This document shows positions 6,246 through 6,725 of a DNA stretch of 6,725 nt, piece after piece. The translations under genes and the position numbers were made by a program. This DNA comes from a candidate division GN15 bacterium (GTDB lineage Bacteria > Zixibacteria > MSB-5A5 > GN15 > FEB-12). The DNA is taken from positions 1 through 6,725 of the forward strand of contig WJKG01000354.1 in NCBI GenBank assembly GCA_014729205.1, read 5' to 3'. The notes under the pieces were generated by a model that was given only the letters and a program-made list of their open reading frames with translations, was not told where the DNA came from and searched no databases. The stretch's first letter is position 1. The number at the start of each line of letters is the position of its first letter.

Positions 6246-6264
6246 GAGGATAAGGGCAATCTGG
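6225..6264. repeat. Imperfect 11-bp inverted repeat, likely operator
   Basis: CCAGATTACCC (6225-6235) and GGGCAATCTGG (6254-6264) form an inverted repeat with one mismatch in 11 positions, centre to centre about 29 bp apart. One arm lies in the spacer of the candidate leftward promoter and the other just upstream of its -35 box. There is no T-run on either strand, so this fits an operator or an RNA structure better than a terminator. Confidence 0.5.
6227..6237 (+). repeat. AGATTACCCAT direct repeat, copy 1
   Basis: First of two exact copies of this 11-bp word in the divergent region; it is also the core of the left arm of the inverted repeat at 6225-6264. The second copy lies 105 bp downstream. 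Confidence 0.55.
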
Positions 6265-6274
6265 GCACATTCAG

Positions 6275-6314
6275 CTGACCGAAAGGAAGTCAGTGGATGT
6301 TCCGCGCCGCTGGC
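6275..6314 (+). other. Possible alternating hairpins in the pilT leader
   Basis: Read as plus-strand RNA, CTGAC (6275-6279) can pair with GTCAG (6289-6293) across a 9-nt loop. Alternatively GTCAGTGG (6289-6296) can pair with CCGCTGGC (6307-6314) over a 10-nt loop using two G-U pairs. The two share 6289-6293 and exclude each other. I do not recognise a known riboswitch class; the conserved core of c-di-GMP-I (GEMM) riboswitches is not present. The rest of 6145-6370 holds no gene, and I see no convincing rightward promoter. Confidence 0.25.
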
Positions 6315-6331
6315 CGATAACTCGAATAGAT

Positions 6332-6342
6332 AGATTACCCAT
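6332..6342 (+). repeat. AGATTACCCAT direct repeat, copy 2
   Basis: Second exact copy, 105 bp from the first (about ten helical turns) and 29 bp before the pilT start. Its last two bases belong to an in-frame ATG at 6341 that would extend PilT by ten residues but has no Shine-Dalgarno sequence. Placement at both ends of a divergent region suggests a shared regulator acting on both transcripts. Confidence 0.5.
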
Positions 6343-6370
6343 GACGTTTTATCCACCACGGGGGAACTCG

Positions 6371-6725
6371 ATGGACGTGCAGCAGTTGCTTAAGGCTCTT
6401 GTTCAAACCAAGGGCTCCGATCTCCACATCAAAGTGGGGGTGCCGCCGGGCATTCGTATTGACGGGACTATCAAGCGAATACAGGGCTGGGAAACACTGA
6501 AGCCGGAGGATACCCGTCGGCTTATGGAACAAATGCTCAGCGCCGAACAACTTCAGACGTTCGACAAGGAGGGTGATCTGGACTTCGGCTACAGTCTGCC
6601 GGGCGTGGCCAGATTCCGGGTCAACTGCATGCACCAGCGTAATTCCTGCGGCATGGTGGTTCGCGTTATTCCCATGAAAGTATTGACCCTCGAGGACATC
6701 AAGGCCCCTGAAATACTCAAGGAGC
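6371..6725 (+). CDS. pilT: N-terminal part of a PilT-like type IV pilus retraction ATPase
   Basis: The frame is open from ATG 6371 to the window edge, giving 118 residues and one extra base of a protein usually about 350-380 long. PilT is a cytoplasmic hexameric ATPase that drives pilus disassembly and twitching motility. The visible part is the N-terminal PAS-like domain: KGSDLHIKVGVPPGIRIDG (14-32, the SDLH-GxPP-xRxxG signature), EDTRRLMEQMLSAEQ (46-60), EGDLDFGYSLPGVARFRVN (67-85) and VVRVIPMKVLTLEDI (96-110). The Walker A and B motifs of the ATPase core lie beyond the edge. GGGGGAA (6360-6366) is 6 nt before the ATG and fixes this start over the in-frame ATG at 6341. The paralogue PilU cannot be excluded without the C-terminus. 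The gene is divergent from the cysteine desulfurase and functionally unrelated to it as far as can be seen. Confidence 0.9.
   Translation, partial: MDVQQLLKALVQTKGSDLHIKVGVPPGIRIDGTIKRIQGWETLKPEDTRRLMEQMLSAEQLQTFDKEGDLDFGYSLPGVARFRVNCMHQRNSCGMVVRVIPMKVLTLEDIKAPEILKE

Noticed and set aside
6225..6264. Intrinsic terminator interpretation of the 11-bp inverted repeat
   Set aside because: No T-run follows on either strand, the loop is 18 nt, and both flanking genes point away from it, so there is nothing to terminate.
6254..6320. c-di-GMP-I (GEMM) riboswitch upstream of pilT
   Set aside because: A GAAA segment and a GGGCA stretch are suggestive, but the conserved receptor core and the paired architecture of the class are missing.
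6141..6359. 72-codon leftward frame with a hydrophobic stretch in the divergent region
   Set aside because: It begins with GTG, lacks a ribosome binding site, overlaps the start of the desulfurase in another frame, and covers the repeats and promoter elements; probably a chance frame.

Overview
The window is a bacterial chromosomal segment of moderate GC content. One long leftward (minus-strand) gene series fills almost all of it, and one rightward gene is cut at the right edge. A PilT-type pilus retraction ATPase, a polyphosphate kinase 1, a short Ppx/GppA phosphatase and an ECF sigma factor with a zinc-finger partner suggest a Gram-negative-type bacterium. A deltaproteobacterial or FCB-group lineage is possible, but the sequence alone does not fix the phylum. 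There is no transposase, integrase, CRISPR array, tRNA or rRNA.

Layout on the minus strand, in transcription order from right to left: a class V aminotransferase-fold cysteine desulfurase family enzyme (6144-4942); an ECF sigma factor (4864-4235); its putative soluble zinc-binding anti-sigma factor (4233-3928); a SixA-type histidine phosphatase (3755-3258); polyphosphate kinase 1 (3199-1073); a short exopolyphosphatase (1073-132); and the first 37 codons of a gene cut by the left edge (111-1), whose N-terminus resembles a CHAD domain. On the plus strand, the first 118 codons of a pilT-like gene begin at 6371, divergent from the desulfurase across a 226-bp regulatory region (6145-6370).

Functionally the left two thirds form a polyphosphate module: Ppk1 makes and reversibly degrades polyP, Ppx hydrolyses it, and SixA removes phosphate from phosphohistidine, which is also the catalytic intermediate of Ppk1. 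If the cut gene is a CHAD protein, it would be a polyP-binding partner. A good sigma-70-like promoter (3807-3835) lies just upstream of sixA, so this module can be transcribed separately from the sigma/anti-sigma pair. Sigma and anti-sigma are separated by 1 bp, and ppk and ppx overlap by one base (TGATG), so both pairs look translationally coupled.

The divergent region holds the most structure not explained by genes. The word AGATTACCC occurs twice in direct orientation exactly 105 bp apart, and once more as an inverted near-copy. Two of these copies form an imperfect inverted repeat laid over a candidate leftward promoter. There is also a perfect 7-bp inverted repeat in the presumed desulfurase 5' leader, and two mutually exclusive hairpins in front of pilT. 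No clearly novel multi-gene system is visible. The most interesting hypothesis is a sulfur-enzyme/ECF-regulator/polyphosphate locus with a shared operator region.
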